64,000 bases of DNA. It comes from Hepsetus odoe (lineage: Eukaryota > Chordata > Actinopteri > Characiformes > Hepsetidae). Every line of letters begins with the position of its first letter. Within the stretch, counting starts at the first letter, position 1. The stretch covers positions 17,931,061 through 17,995,060 of the forward strand of contig CM029387.1 in the NCBI GenBank assembly GCA_017165825.1, given 5' to 3'. Position numbers and translations under genes: made by a program. The notes under the pieces were generated by a model, which saw only the letters and a list, made by a program, of their open reading frames with translations, did not search any database and had not been told where the DNA came from. This document shows, one piece after another, positions 8,938 to 21,844 of this stretch.

Positions 8938-11149
8938 TTGTGGCAAATGTTCAAACAGAGTCAAAACAGTTAATTTCAATCTATGAAGTCATGAAAAGTA
9001 AGACATAAATGGTCAAACATATCTGCAATGGCAATGTGCTTTAAAGTGCAATAATTAGGTTTAGGCTTTCAGCTTAACATTGTGTTTTTCATCTGTGCAC
9101 ATCTCAGATGTCTGATTTGAAGGCAATTATGTCGCTTTCACTGGGCAAAAGAGCGGTGATGGACACACAGTGTTGCAGTTTTGGTGATGTGTATTCACCG
9201 TCGTGGTTGATGTGAACATGCTCTTGCTATTTATTTGCGCCACCATAGGAAAGAGACACTGGAATCGGTAGATTAATGACTGCATTGCCTTCAGCAACAT
9301 GCTACAGACAGATGGAAATTGTGTCAAACGACTTGGCCGCTTTTTAAAAGACTTCCACAGAAATGCATTACTGCTCATTTTTCCAGTAATGGCTCAGTGC
9401 AATTCCTGCGAATACCTCAGCAGATCATCTAGAAAATCAAACTAGAATTTCACCTTGGAAATGAAATCACAGCGGCAGCAAATAATGGAGAACAAGACAC
9501 AGGCATTGTGAAAGTGTTTGGTCCCAACCCAATAAAAGCAGTATTCCAGATGAAGTGGCATGTTAAGATCCTGGAAGTCTGGTTTTGACCCAACAATAAT
9601 AGACTAATCTTCTGGTGAGTCCTTTTACTAAAGCTAAATCTGGGTGGACTCCAGCATTATGGTTCTGTTAAATGTGATCACTGCATCTTCGTGTTGAACC
9701 TGGTTAATGGGATGGAGCGTGTAAATGGCGATCAATGACACATGGCTGCTTTGCCCCTTCTCTTACACAACAGCCTGAGGGTTAACAAGGGTTAGTGAAG
9801 GCCACACCAGCCTCTGTTTAGCCTTCTGCTGATGGTCATTAAAGAGCTTTATTGCATGGCAAAGCTTTATTGCTATCTCTGTGTCACCCTGGTAACAGAA
9901 CAAACAGTTTTAATGCCACCATTGAGCAGATGAAGACCTGAAGCTTTATAAACACCAGGCCAGGCTAATTAGCACCAAGTTTTTCAAAAGCACTGGAGCT
10001 CAAACGCCGTCATGAGGTGATGGGGTGAGCATGACGTTAAACACTCCCTGCATCAGCTGAGAGAATTTTAAAGAAATAGTTTGACGCAAACCAGAAGCAC
10101 ACAATATTCACCTACCACTAAACGTCAGCCGAGAAACATTGTTTGAAAATTTACCTCTTGAGTTTTATACAAAAGCAATGACAACAAGCAACAGAGACAG
10201 ATTCAACCAGTAGAAACTACAAAGCAAAATCGGACTAGCCCTTTCTAATCTGACGAATCAGACTAACGCTCGCTTGCTCACTTGGGTAAGTGTGAACTGT
10301 TAGGTTCAACGTCAGCTTTGGGTTATTGATTAAGTTATTAATCACTTTCTTCATTCCAAAACAATTGGAGAGGAATTAGATCACCTTTATTTTTGAAAAG
10401 ACCAAAAATTTCATGTCACTTACTTTGCAATATAAGAATTTTTCAGATCTTGAGATGATGCAAAAAGCTGGGAAAGGCTTAAAATTCTAAAAAATTTTGC
10501 CTTTGCCTACCTACAACAAAGCCAGTCCCCTGACCTCTGTAATACTACTGCATGTCATAGTCAGAATGAACTCCACATGACATAGCTATTGCTTAAACAT
10601 CCCAGGCAGACAAAACCGGTTTCATTCTTCACTTTATGTTATGACTGCGATGTAGGTAATTACCTCAGTGCTTATAATGTGTTAACTTCTAGCAACATTA
10701 GGCAGAATTGTTTATTAACTATATCGTCTGCTCATCACCCAGATGTCATTAGTTGCATGGTGATGTTTCCTAAAACAAGGATACAATATATAATGTTTAA
10801 TATTATGTGATTATTATGTGATGTGTGGTAAAAATAGGATATAAATTGATACCACTTTTTGTTCTGTTCAGTGATCTTAGACAGACATTACACTGCAACA
10901 CTGATATTCATTAAAAATTAGTCTGGTGATGGTGATGATCATTCCAAAACCTCAACCTTTAATTTCCTGATGTAGTTCATGGATGATTTGGGAGTATGTT
11001 TTGAAGCACTGTTTTGCTGTAAAGCTCTTTTGTTCTTCAGTTTTTCTTTTTCACATCAGCTTCCAGAATTTGTTGATATCCTTTCATCACCACATTTCCT
11101 GAATGCCATCAAACACCATAGCATAAGAACATTTGCACATTCTGCTCCT
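8938..11149. other. Unique DNA, possible conserved noncoding block at 9760-9990
   Basis: No gene is supported. The 9760-9990 part has complex composition with repeated TTTATTGC and a CTAATTAGC core, typical of developmental enhancers, but conservation cannot be tested here. The 83-codon minus frame at 9127-9378 has no recognisable domain. Confidence 0.45.
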
Positions 11150-11286
11150 ACTTCTAGCACTACCGCTATTGGGTTCCTGAGCAACACCCTTAACCCCAAG
11201 TTGCTCCAGGTAAGCTGTCCCAAAAATTATAAAATAAAAGTCTTTCTGGACACGAATATTTGCAAATGCCATAAATGTAAACATAA
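11150..11286 (+). mobile_element. Decayed SINE with LINE-type tail (family B)
   Basis: CTGAGCAACACCCTTAACCCC and AAGTTGCTCCAGG, then AAATGCCATAAATGTAAAC, match the copy at 41519-41672. An unrelated stretch of about 40 bp replaces the middle. Confidence 0.6.
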
Positions 11287-12179
11287 CAGACAACGGCAGA
11301 AAATTGCAAAATTTCATTGGTGGATCTTTGTATTGTGTTGCATACTCAAGAAGTACCTCACCATGCTCTTCTGGAAAAAAGAAGGAAAAACATTATGGGG
11401 TGTAATGTAGACATCCCGTGATGTTGTGTTTGACATCATCAACCTGGGAAGGTTATGTAATGACAGCCTGTAGATATCCATCTTCTTCAGCTTGAAAGGA
11501 ATCGATCATCACCTTGAGAGTCTCATACAATTCATTACATTCTAGGATCGTCCACACTTCACTTAGATGAACGTCTAATAAGTAGAATAAACTCTGAGAC
11601 CTGCACTACATCTAGTACATGTGCAACCCCATGTCCCGTGTATGTATTTGTACAAAAATACATCTTTAAGAGATGATCGTTTCATCACCTTGGTTTCTCA
11701 GGTCTCTTTCTGTGTGGGTGGGCCTCAAACCACAGACCAACGGGCTCAATGGGGTTTCTCCTGCTGCTCTTGATTAAGAGTGGGCCTAGACTGAACGCTC
11801 TCCAATAAACACAAATGTAGACGCACACACCCACATGTTTTAGCATGTTGCATAATGGACTATTCCACTCGGCTGTGACACGCAGCAGTTCCTGATTAGT
11901 GTGCGTGTGACGTGACAGTATTTGAGTCACACAAACATACACACACACACACACACATACACACACCTGCCAAAAGACAGCAGTGGAAAAAACCCCAGTG
12001 TGCACAAAGTAGTGTGAAACCAATGAATAGGAAAGATGAATGTGATAAAAAGTATATCATTTAAACCCTGTCCAGATACACACACACAAAAACATTTATC
12101 ATTCAACCATCCAAACATCAGTTTTAATTCTTAAATCTGCCTCCTGAGTTTTACCTGATTGGTTAAGAGATTTTTGCTT
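11287..12179. other. Unique DNA with a short (CA)n at 11937-11968
   Basis: No gene or transposon is seen apart from the microsatellite. Confidence 0.5.
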
Positions 12180-12235
12180 GTCCCCCTCTCAGACCCTGCT
12201 TAAAATTTGTGGCTCAGATAACTGATGGACAGGTG
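12180..12235 (+). mobile_element. RTE-type 3' tail fragment
   Basis: 'CAGACCCTGCTTAAAATTTG ... GGCTCAGATAACTGATGGAC' matches the last 55 bp of the tail at 62775-62907. Confidence 0.5.
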
Positions 12236-12240
12236 AAGAA

Positions 12241-12454
12241 AATGAAATTAAAAGTGACCATTTATCATTGTGAGCACAGCAAACCTTGGCATTTAACCCA
12301 CTCACAAAGTGCAGCAGTGTGCAGCCATATCCAGCACCCAGGGATTTTACCTTGCTCAAGGATGCCTCAAAGCAACCTGCTGGTCTGAGATTCAAACCCA
12401 TGATCTTCCAATCTTGGGGCCTAGTCTCTAAACACTAGACCACCGCTGGCCCTC
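12241..12454 (-). mobile_element. tRNA-derived SINE (family A)
   Basis: B-box complement GATTCAAACCCAT and A-box complement CACTAGACCACCG are present. It is of the older CCCCAAGATTGGAAG sub-type and noticeably diverged. Confidence 0.88.
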
Positions 12455-13226
12455 AATTAGACACTCAGTTAGATTAGTACAAAATCGATCAGCCATTTTT
12501 CCTTTTTTAATTGCCTTTCAGAGGACAATTCAAAGCATTCATTTCATTGAGGACCTGCTGGACATAGTCATTCCAGCATAACTTCTGAATTTTCTTCAAA
12601 CAGCTGAAAACCTCCAAGGCTTTTCAAGGGCAAAAATGAGAGTCTGGAGCCAGCTGAGAGTCAGGAGTTCTTTGCAGCTATAGCAATCACCAGTTAGAAC
12701 ATCATTTCAAAAGCGTCTACTGATAGCACAATAAAAATGTCCCCAGATCTGTAAATATTCACAGCAGAGACATCAAGTGACCTTCAAGGTTCATAAACAA
12801 ATTTACTGTTCAGATTATTGATAGTTGTTGTGTTCAGTTATGATATTTCTCAGTAAAACTGGGAAAAGAAAATTTTTTTGCATTTGAACAGACTGACTAA
12901 AATGCACCACACTGTTTTACAAATCGGATAAGCCTTACTGTCGCTGAAATGTAGTGCTCACTTTTCTAAACTCAATGCTTCTTATTTAAATCAGTAGTCT
13001 TCTGGTTTGATGTGATCTTCAGCAAACTGTAGAAGGGAAGCAGTGAACTACGTATGAATCCATCAAGTGGAAAGCCATCCAACTTAAGACATGAAGCAAC
13101 GAGTGTAGATGATGTAGATGACTAGCTCACTGGTGCTGGTGAATGCTGGATGGTTGGAACCCCTGATAAGCATCAACATCCCATTTTTTTCTGATTTCGT
13201 CATAAAGAATCATAACGCTCATTATC
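12455..13226. other. Unique DNA
   Basis: No gene, repeat or structured element is seen. Confidence 0.45.
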
Positions 13227-13330
13227 TCAAGGTGCCTCAGGGAAGCCCGATGGTCCAGGATAGAAATCCACAACCACTAACTTTTGATTATAGGGCCTAG
13301 TCCCAAACCACTGGGCTGCTGTTGCCCGGT
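13227..13330 (-). mobile_element. 5' half of a family A SINE
   Basis: Only the promoter half remains, with a degraded B-box complement (GATAGAAATCCAC) and CCACTGGGCTGCTG in place of the A box. Confidence 0.65.
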
Positions 13331-14389
13331 GACCATCTGAAGTCAAATGAACTTGGCACTCAGTTAGAATAGTGTAAATAGAGTGAAGTTCATCATTTTT
13401 CTTTTCCTTAAGTAAGTATTTAGTGAATGGAGCTAGTTACTAAAAATACACATGACCAGTGTGTGTGTGCAGCAAAACACGCACTCAGTGGCTTTTCACA
13501 CACTGACTGATACACTCCATAACAAATACTCACACAAACATGTAATTCACACTCATACAGGTTTGTACTGGAAGATGAGTCAGAAGCATGTGTTAGTGAT
13601 TCCTGAAATGTAGGCATAGACCCCCCCCCCCCCCCCCACACACACACACGTGACGGTTAATCCCAAAACAGAATTAACTCTTAAAAATCCAGTTTGTGCT
13701 CTCATAGGCTATTACAATGCAATTACACTATTATAATGGAGTAATTATACAGAACCAGCATAAATTACATCTAAAGTCACTCATGACTTACATTTACTTT
13801 GTGCAATCTTTAAAGAGATGATTAAAGTCTTCATTTTGAAATAATTATTTTTGATTTCATGACAAAACGTGGGGCAAAAAGGGCTGTAAAAGACTGCATA
13901 TAATTATCATTTTTTTATCTTTTACAGTCAAATCTACTTTAATGTGCTTAAAGATGCATGGATTTAAAGTTTGGAATCTGCACTTTTAACAATGTATTAT
14001 GTTTAAATATATTATTAAGTGGAAGGGAACACTTCCTGAAGGTTTTTTTTTTTTTTTTTTTATAGGAGGAAGTTGAAATGGTCACTAAAACATCACATCA
14101 AAACATCACCTTCCATTGCTCCCTCTCCTGCTTCCCTCTGACCTAGTGCCTCAGGTTAGGAGGCAAGTTTAGGCTGTTTTTGTTTTTTTGTCTTTTAGCA
14201 TCTGTGTAAATGGACAAACATTGGAATGGGTCAGACAGAGGTTTCCGGTTCAGAGTTCACCCATTCCATCCACCCCCTCCAGTCTCTGCTGACTGATCTC
14301 TGCACCCAGATAGATTTATAACTTATTGCTTTTGTGGTCCATGTAATATTTTTTTTTCAGCTGTATATCATATCACATTATATTATACT
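13331..14389. other. Unique DNA with a C17 run and a T21 run
   Basis: A 17-base C tract (13621-13637) abuts (CA)n, and a T-run lies at 14042-14062. No gene is seen. Confidence 0.5.
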
Positions 14390-14970
14390 ATGGTGGTAGC
14401 CAATTATGCCCACTTCTTTAGTCCACCTTGTCATGGAGGTCTATACAGTGTTGCAAGTTGGAGACAAAGTCAGAGAAGCAAGGTTGCGTTGGTTTGGACA
14501 TGTCCAGATGAGAGACGAGGATTATATTGGGAGGAGGATTTTGAAGATGGAGCTGCCAGGAAAGAGGAGAAAAGGAAGACCAAAGAGGAGGTTTATGGAT
14601 GTGGTGAGAGAGGACATGCAGGTGGTCAGTTTGATGGAGGAAGATGCAGAGGACAGGAAGAAATGGAGACAGTTGATACTCTGTGGCGACCCCTAAACAG
14701 GAGCAGCTGAGAGAAAAAGAAGATCTAGAGTGATGCAAGTCAATGAGTTCAACTTCTGGACATCATCTACAACAGGGAAAGTCAGTGATGGACACTTCTT
14801 TAATCCATCTAGCTAGTGGGGTCTATTCCATAGTCCACCAATGGTTCTGTCCCTATGAAATGGTGTTGCTTTAACATCCCTCTACAATCATGCTACTTAT
14901 GGAGTCTACTTCTGTAGTCCATCTACAATGCCATTGGGGTCCACTACAAAAAAATGGACTGCTGTAAAAA
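14390..14970 (+). repeat. Degenerate minisatellite-like repeat hosting the LINE
   Basis: Variants of CTTCTTTAGTCCA followed by CTA and a GGGGTCTA-like block recur at 14409, 14797, about 14836 and 14906, on both sides of the LINE insertion. Confidence 0.4.
14406..14721 (+). mobile_element. LINE reverse-transcriptase ORF C-terminus and 3' end
   Basis: An uninterrupted frame to the stop at 14694-14696 contains RLRWFGHVQMRDEDYIGRR, then GKRRKGRPKRRFMDVVREDM and CGDP at the end. This is the conserved tail of a non-LTR retrotransposon endonuclease/reverse-transcriptase polyprotein common in fish. The noncoding end has GCGACCCCTAAACAGGAGC and an AGAAAAAGAAGA tail. It is 5' truncated, and its clade is not assigned. 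Four other copies lie at 16426-16545, 23613-23947 (-), 38684-38762 (-) and 44282-44612. Confidence 0.85.
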
Positions 14971-15455
14971 AAAATAAATAAATAAAAATCTTCAGAAAAA
15001 AAGTAGCCTGCCTGCTGAAAATATATGACTCAACCTAAAAAAAAAAGTAAGAGATATATGGCTGACAAACTGTATCATGTCTAAATAGCATTATGTTGTT
15101 CTGCATTCTGCCTTTCTTTACCCACTTAATAAAGTTAAAACTCCTTGAGTCATTTTTTAAGTTGTCTTTTTTAATTTCCTGGAACATCTGAGGTGGGATT
15201 TTGGCTGCAGCGAAAAATGTGAAATTTGAAGGTTTTTGTGAGTCATTCACTGAGCTTAGACACTGAGGTTAGACAGCCTAACAGACACGTCCATGCGTAT
15301 ACATCACCATTTGGCTCCTCTTAAGCTTCTGGAGTCAGTAGCTCTCATCAACCCGACCGCTCTGTAGTGTAATTCTGTGGTTTCGGCAGCTTTAACCGAA
15401 TGCCACGGAATCATGTGCTTTCTTCCACAAACACTGCTGTGAAAGTGTGTGTGCA

Positions 15456-15488
<33 letters not shown>

Positions 15489-15870
15489 CTCAGCACGTAT
15501 TCAAGTAGATACACTCATACAGTCCTAAATATTCAATTTACTTACAGTATTAACAGGGCAGAAGTGTATTTGTAAAAGTGTTTTCATTGATGTAAAAGAT
15601 GTATGTAATGAGTTACATTTAAATACAAATTGCATTTAAGTCTCAGTTCAGATTGTTCAATTTGTTTCATCCTAAAATATTAAACATTGATTTAGTTTAA
15701 GAAACTGGCAATAAATGGCCAGTAAATAAAAAATGTTTTAATGAATTTCATCAAAGCATCTGAATATTGTCTTCAAACTACAGAAACACATGACTGAAAG
15801 TCTGGAATCAGAAGTAAAGCCTTACATAAAATTCCTCCACTTGTTTCATTAGGATGTGAGATTGCCATAT
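14971..15870. other. Unique DNA with (GT)n at 15444-15488
   Basis: No gene is seen. A-rich runs lie at 14946-15045. Confidence 0.5.
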
Positions 15871-15889
15871 AAAAAAAAAAAAAAAAAAA

Positions 15890-16757
15890 GTGAGTGACAA
15901 GGGCTGAATTGTGATGGCTAGAAAGGTCATGTGGGGTTTTCCTGGTATATGCAATGATTAGTTGACAACAACTGAAGCGGTAATAGGGTCATGGGTGCCC
16001 AAAGCTCATTGCTTCACATGGAGACTGAAGACTAACCTCTCTGGTCCCATCCCACAGATGAGCCTCTGTAGTGCAAATTGTTGGAAAATGCAAAGCTGGC
16101 TATGATAGAAAGGTGTCAGAACACACAATGCATCACTACGCCTGCTGCATAAAAGGGCTGTGTAGACAAAGACTGATCAGAGTGACCATACTGACCCTGC
16201 AGAAAATGCCTACAAAAGCCTTGAGAGCAACACAAATGGACTTTGGAGTAATGTAAGAAGGTGACCTGGTCTGATGACTTGCTATTTCTCTTACATATGA
16301 ACAGCTGAGCATTGTTTGGGGAAGAGATGCTACCTGGCTGCACTATTGAAAAGATATACAGCTAGAAAAGGCAGTGTAATGCTCTGGACAGTGTTCTGCA
16401 GAGAAACCTTGTATCCTGATGATCTGGAGACAAAGTCAGAGAAGCGAGACTGCATTGGTTTGGACATGTTCAGAGGAGAGACAAGGATTATATTGGGAGA
16501 AGGATGTTGAGGATGAATCTACCAAGCAAGAGGAGAAGAGGAAAAATTTGCGGAATGTGCTGGACAATCTAGTCTGAACCATGGAGGCTCCACCTTACAG
16601 TTTACAGGACTTAAAGGATCTGCAGCTAATGTACTGGTGCAGAAACCAAAGCACACCTTCAGAGGTTTGTAGACTTAATGCCATGATGGGGTAGAGCTGT
16701 TTTGGCAGCACAAAGGAGATTTCTGCAGATGTTTTTAATATTATGGCCGACTGGAGT
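15890..16757 (+). mobile_element. Tc1-like transposon relic, chimeric with a LINE fragment
   Basis: In order: a TGACAAGGGCTGAATTGTGA start, a HTH-region remnant, GTGTCAGAACACACAATGCAT, then AGTGTAATGCTCTGGACAGT (DDE core, 'SVMLW'), then after the LINE piece a C-terminal remnant reading MEAPP and LQDLKDL. The end TTTTAATATTATGGCCGAC resembles a Tc1 terminal region. The transposase is full of stops and lacks a central segment of about 200 bp. Confidence 0.75.
16426..16545 (+). mobile_element. LINE fragment inside the Tc1 relic
   Basis: GGAGACAAAGTCAGAGAAGC through AGGAGAAGAGG matches 14460-14570 closely, in the same orientation, with no 3' tail. Absence of a tail argues against ordinary LINE insertion and suggests recombination or gene conversion. 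Confidence 0.75.
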
Positions 16758-16762
16758 ATATG

Positions 16763-16957
16763 AGTGAAAGTTACTATTTGTCATTGTATATTCTCTGCAT
16801 TAGCCCATACACCAAATGTGTAACAGTGGTTAGCCATACCCCAGGGAGCAGTGCTGGGGACGGTACTTTGCTCAAGAGCAACCTATTGATCTGGGACTCG
16901 AACCCATGACACTGCTCACGGGGCCCAGTCCATAAACATTAGGCCACCACGGCCCAC
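16763..16957 (-). mobile_element. tRNA-derived SINE (family A)
   Basis: Begins six bases after the Tc1 end. B-box complement GACTCGAACCCAT and A-box complement TTAGGCCACCACG are present. Confidence 0.85.
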
Positions 16958-17220
16958 ATTGGCATATGCTGACATGTATACACACACAATCTTACAATTT
17001 GCTTGTTTGTGTAAGTGTGTGCATGAGTTTGTTCTGTTGTGTGTGACAAGAAATGGTCTCTGTTGACTTTTCTTCTTTCCATATACACTCAGCAGGAAAA
17101 TGCATTGAAAGTGAAGACATTTCAGACTCTCAAGTGTTTGTACATGGCCTAACCTTTTCAGTTCAATACCTTTAATGTTGCCTGTGGCATTACTCACCTT
17201 GAAAAATGTAAATATTGACC

Positions 17221-17411
17221 TGAAAGTCAAAGCCAAGTCAACTTTATCTGCAATGATTTACGTCAAACACTCTTCAAAAGTGTGTCAGTGGTTAGAAATG
17301 GTTACATGCATAGTTAAAGGAACGTGGAGGAACGTTATTTCGTTTCACTGTGTACTGTGTATCTGACTGAAATGACAATAAAATCCTACTTGACTTGACT
17401 TGACTTGACTT
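17221..17411 (+). mobile_element. LINE/SINE 3' end with (CTTGA)n tail
   Basis: TTTCGTTTCACTGTGTACTG, AATGACAATAAAATCCTA and (CTTGA)4 form a tail widely repeated in fish genomes. The upstream limit is uncertain. Confidence 0.6.
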
Positions 17412-17720
17412 AAATGGAAAATATGACAAATCCACAGATTAAAAGAGTTTGGACTGCAGAGAAAATCAGCTGCCAAAGTTAAAGCACATTGTCTAAAATT
17501 GGGTTTTAGGGCTGCATCATACCTTTTTACAGTCTATAATATGAAAAAAAAACTCCTACAATTAGACTCCTACAATTTATAGTGATGGAAAACAGGAAAT
17601 TGCACATCATTTTGAGTTAACTTTATTAATTCAGCGATAAACACAATTTAAGACCATGTAAGTTTACCAAGCACAAAAACATAATCCTCAAATTCTGTGT
17701 AAAATGAAATATAATAAAAC

Positions 17721-17774
<54 letters not shown>

Positions 17775-20746
17775 CACTGGTGGCACAAGAGACGTAAAAT
17801 ATACGTTTAATTATTTTTTCCCAGATGAAGTTCGAATGCCTTTCATGTTCTCTAACCATCAAGTTCATCTGAACTTAAGCCGATTGTTTCTGTATTGCTT
17901 TAGCGAATGGACAGCTGGTAACAACTGATCTCTGAAAAGTGCAAAAATAATGGTATCTTTCTCAATTGTTTTGTTCTTGGCTTTTGTTTAAAAATTGAAC
18001 ACTGCTCCTGACGTACATCTTGGAATTCTTAGAATGCTTCTCTGCAGTTGTAAGCTTGTTAGAGTTTTTGAAAATATCATTCATTGTGTCATTAATTTCT
18101 TATACGACCTTGATCATTTCATAAAATGCTATAAATGCATAATAAACACAGGATCTGTGAGAACACCTGTGGGTCATGTATATCTTCTCCTATCCCCCCA
18201 CCTCCATAAAGTTTACTCAGTGCAGCCTTTGAGGCGTGTGAGCTCATTATCCCGTTGAAAATGTGTTATGAGAAAGCATTAAAAAGTCATTCTCATGGGG
18301 CAATGTTGCTTCAAAGCAGAGCTGTATACAGTAAAAATGTCATACTGTGATCCTACTCAAGAAAATATGATGCAATGTTTTTTGCATCATAGAATCCAAA
18401 CCTTTCTTTGGAAAAACAGCTGACACATAGATAAGACATTGGATGTGAGACGGGGCCAGAGAGGATGAATTGCCTTGAGGTTCTTCACGTAGTGGCTTGG
18501 AAATTTTCCATGTTTATCATCACCCGCTATCAGTATTAATCATCATCTTCATAATTTCCTCTGTACACTTGCCCCCAAGCCCAAATCGAGCCCCTGTGTG
18601 TGAGAGGCTCCATATGTGCAATCTCAGTCAGATCTTCAGGGGATCCTCCTTCACTGCTGTTAACAGCTCCCTCCACTTCACTGCAGCCCTAGGCAATGCA
18701 GAATTTCCTCATTCCACAAAGAGCAGGGGTTTTCTGCAAAAAACTAATAACCCCATAGTTTAAAGCCCTTCGGTGGAACCCATGCAGCCCCCAACATCAC
18801 CCCTCCACTACAGCAGATCTTAACAGTTCTCCATTAATACCACCAGGTGTGTAAACACACTCAATTGGAATCTCTGGAGAACCAGGGCCACACTTGACTT
18901 CCTGGAGAGTATGAGTCCCCACCACACAGGGATTGCTGGTATACCCTGCTTCCTGACCTAGAAACCACACAGCTGGAACACAAGTTCAGGCAATTGAGCT
19001 GAAAACACATTTGCTAAGTTGTGCATCAACACAATTACGACCGAATGTAAGAAAAATAAAATACAAAACAGTGTTGACATATATTATTCATGTAGATAAA
19101 ATGCACATGTGACAAGTTAAGTACTCGTAAACCTAATTTACCACTTACCTCAATTTTAGGTGTTGTCTGAAATGGCTGTTCATAGTGAAACTTCCTTTTA
19201 TAGCTCATGGAACCATGTTTTAAAACATTTAGACTAGTTAGTACAAGCTTAACAAAGACCTGGATACAGTATAACAGGTTTTGGTGTTAAGTATTTAAGG
19301 CTTACTATTGCGTGCTATGGTTTCTCAGCAATGTTACCATCACAACTAAGGTTCTAAACTAAAAAAGTCAAAATATAATTTACAAAATGGTTCACTTCAG
19401 CCATATTTTCATTGGTTCTCCTGTCATGAAAATGACACTCAACACACGCCTCTTCTCCCTGGTTGAGCCTCCCATTCATCCCACACCATTTACATGGTGC
19501 TACACTAAGGGAGCATATATTTAGATTGATGTTGGAAGGAAATGATTTAAATTAATGATACTTTCCCTCAAATTGCCTAACAATGTCAGTAAATAGTCTG
19601 TTCTGAGTACAACTTACCAATATTTGTGTACAAATGTAGGCAGCAAAAGCAAAAGTCATCAGAAAAATGAACTCAGAAAGTGCACCTACCTGAAAACTCT
19701 TCTTAAGTACAGGTAATTTCACTTTTTTCCTCCTTTCTTGGCCTGCATTTGGTAAAATTACTAAAGGGCAATGTTTTTAAGGCTACATGAATCTACATAC
19801 ACCTTGTTGTCATTAATCTATGCAGATATTTCTAAAGGTTTATCCTAACAAGCCTTCATTCCGTTACACTTTCTAGTGTGCAACTGGTTAAAGTAGCCTT
19901 TATGAAAAGTGTTGGTGTGTTAGTGTTAGTGGTAGTGTTGGCTTAAAAGCTGTTAGTGGAAAAGATCCAAGTCGCATATCTTCTTTCTTTATTAAGCAAC
20001 TTATTGTAAACCTGCTGTTTTAACAATGCTTAAATACTATATTCATTTTTTAAATAAAAAAGTATTTTGATCCTTTAAGGACATATTAAGTCAGGAACAT
20101 TTTTATAGCTTTGTACATATATAGGTCTCTTTAGATGGTTTAGATTCAGCCGTATAAAGACCTCTGCCCTCTGTGTCTGTCTCTTACATTATTCCCTCAC
20201 TGGAGTTTTGGTTTTTGGCCCAATGTGACAGTTCAGTGAGTGAGAACCCCAGTAAACTGGCTTCGGCAATAAAATACACCTGCAGGAGGCTTTTCTGTGA
20301 GGTGTCGCATTAAACACGACTCACTGGCCTCACAGCACTAAATGGCAGAAAGCAGCAATAAAAGGAAAAAGGTCCTGCATCCCTGCACAGTTCAGTAGTG
20401 CTTGCTGCAAATTAGGGACACCAGCAACTGGTTTACTGGAACTGTAACCTGACAGACTACGTTGGAAGTTAAGGCTGTCACAGTTGCACAGTCTTGTTCT
20501 TGGTTTGTTTAGATTATTTTTCTGTTTGTTTCATCTACAGAGAGCTTTTCACATATCTAGGATTGCTTCATGAAACATTTCACACATATTTGCTGAGCTG
20601 CTTTGGATGGTGGGTGGAAACCAGAAAGATCCCAAACCCAAAAGTGAGCCCAGGGCTAAGCACTGTAGCACTGCACTTACAAGTAAGTCTTCAGCTGGGA
20701 TTTGAAGAGTTTAACAGAAAAGTCACAGATAAATAGGTAATGGTTA
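17412..20746. other. 3.3 kb of mostly unique DNA
   Basis: A (TA)n array lies at 17725-17774. No gene is supported. Complex-composition blocks at 18500-18720 and 20160-20400 could be conserved noncoding elements; the second has two AATAAAA motifs and no long frame. Confidence 0.45.
17725..17774. repeat. (TA)n microsatellite
   Basis: About 25 TA units. Confidence 0.95.
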
Positions 20747-20959
20747 AGTGAAAGTGACTAGTTGTCATTGAGAAGACACAGCAAAGCACATAGTGAACCA
20801 CAACAAAGTGCTTCTCTGCTTTTTACCCATATCCTGCCCCCGGGGAGCAGTGATAGGGATGGTACCGTGCTCAAGTGTGCCTTAGGGTAACACACAGGTC
20901 TGGGACTTGAACACACAACCTGGGGCCTTGTCCTTAACTACTAGACCACTGCTGCCCAG
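20747..20959 (-). mobile_element. tRNA-derived SINE (family A)
   Basis: Tail complement AAGTGAAAGTGAC, B-box complement GACTTGAACACAC and A-box complement CTAGACCACTGC are present. Confidence 0.9.
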
Positions 20960-21844
20960 GTGTGGTCAAAACAGTTCTAAAAGCCTTGAAACCCATGGAA
21001 GAAAGTCTAGGATGAGGAATGAAGGTTTTTTATTAAAAAATTGCAAGCACACAGGCAATCAAAATGTAGATATTACATAATCATATCAAACAACAAAATA
21101 TCGAACTATTGGTCTGACATACAAGAAAGCAGGATATTATTTTATATGAATAAGAAAAGCTGACTTGATATTACTGTAGGATGGGGATAATTACCAATAG
21201 TAATAAAATGACAAAGATAATTAGAACTTAAAAGGATACAGTTTATTTTTTATTTTCCACAGTGGCAAAATTCAGGCCAAGCCTATTTCATCCACAAATA
21301 TTTATATATTTATATATTTAAGTTTTTGCACTACTTACTCTTTACTTTTTTTTAAGCATTTCATGGTGTTGTTAATGGTACATATGAAACATATGAATCA
21401 GAGGTTGGTGTGGGAGCGCTCCCAGGGCTCCATTCAGTGGGATTACCCTTCATGGCTCACTTGGCATGGAATCGCTGGTCTCACTGACACCAAAGGCCTG
21501 TAAGACTGCCACTACACGGTGTATGTAGAGATTAACAGATTTCTAAGCATATGACACCATGCTTGATCTGTTTAACAAGAAGATTAAGAGAACTTTTAAA
21601 ACACCACACCACTTCCACAGCTCCATCACTATGTCATGGTGATGGTGATATCTGAGGAAATGGACTGACTGTAGCTGCAGAACCTTTTTCCTCTTTAACT
21701 GATTGGATTTGGAGCTTCTTTTTTTATTTATTTATTTTTAATAATGCGAACTGACAACGGACGACAGAATAAGATTATGGTGTACAGTTTTAAAATATTA
21801 TCGAACTCTGTGTCCGGAATTTTTAAATTGTCAGTTCAGTTTTA
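20960..21844. other. Unique, AT-rich DNA
   Basis: No gene or repeat family is recognised. Confidence 0.45.

Noticed and set aside
13621..13637. G-quadruplex from the C17/G17 run
   Set aside because: It is a homopolymer run next to (CA)n, so slippage is the simpler explanation, and no regulatory context is visible.
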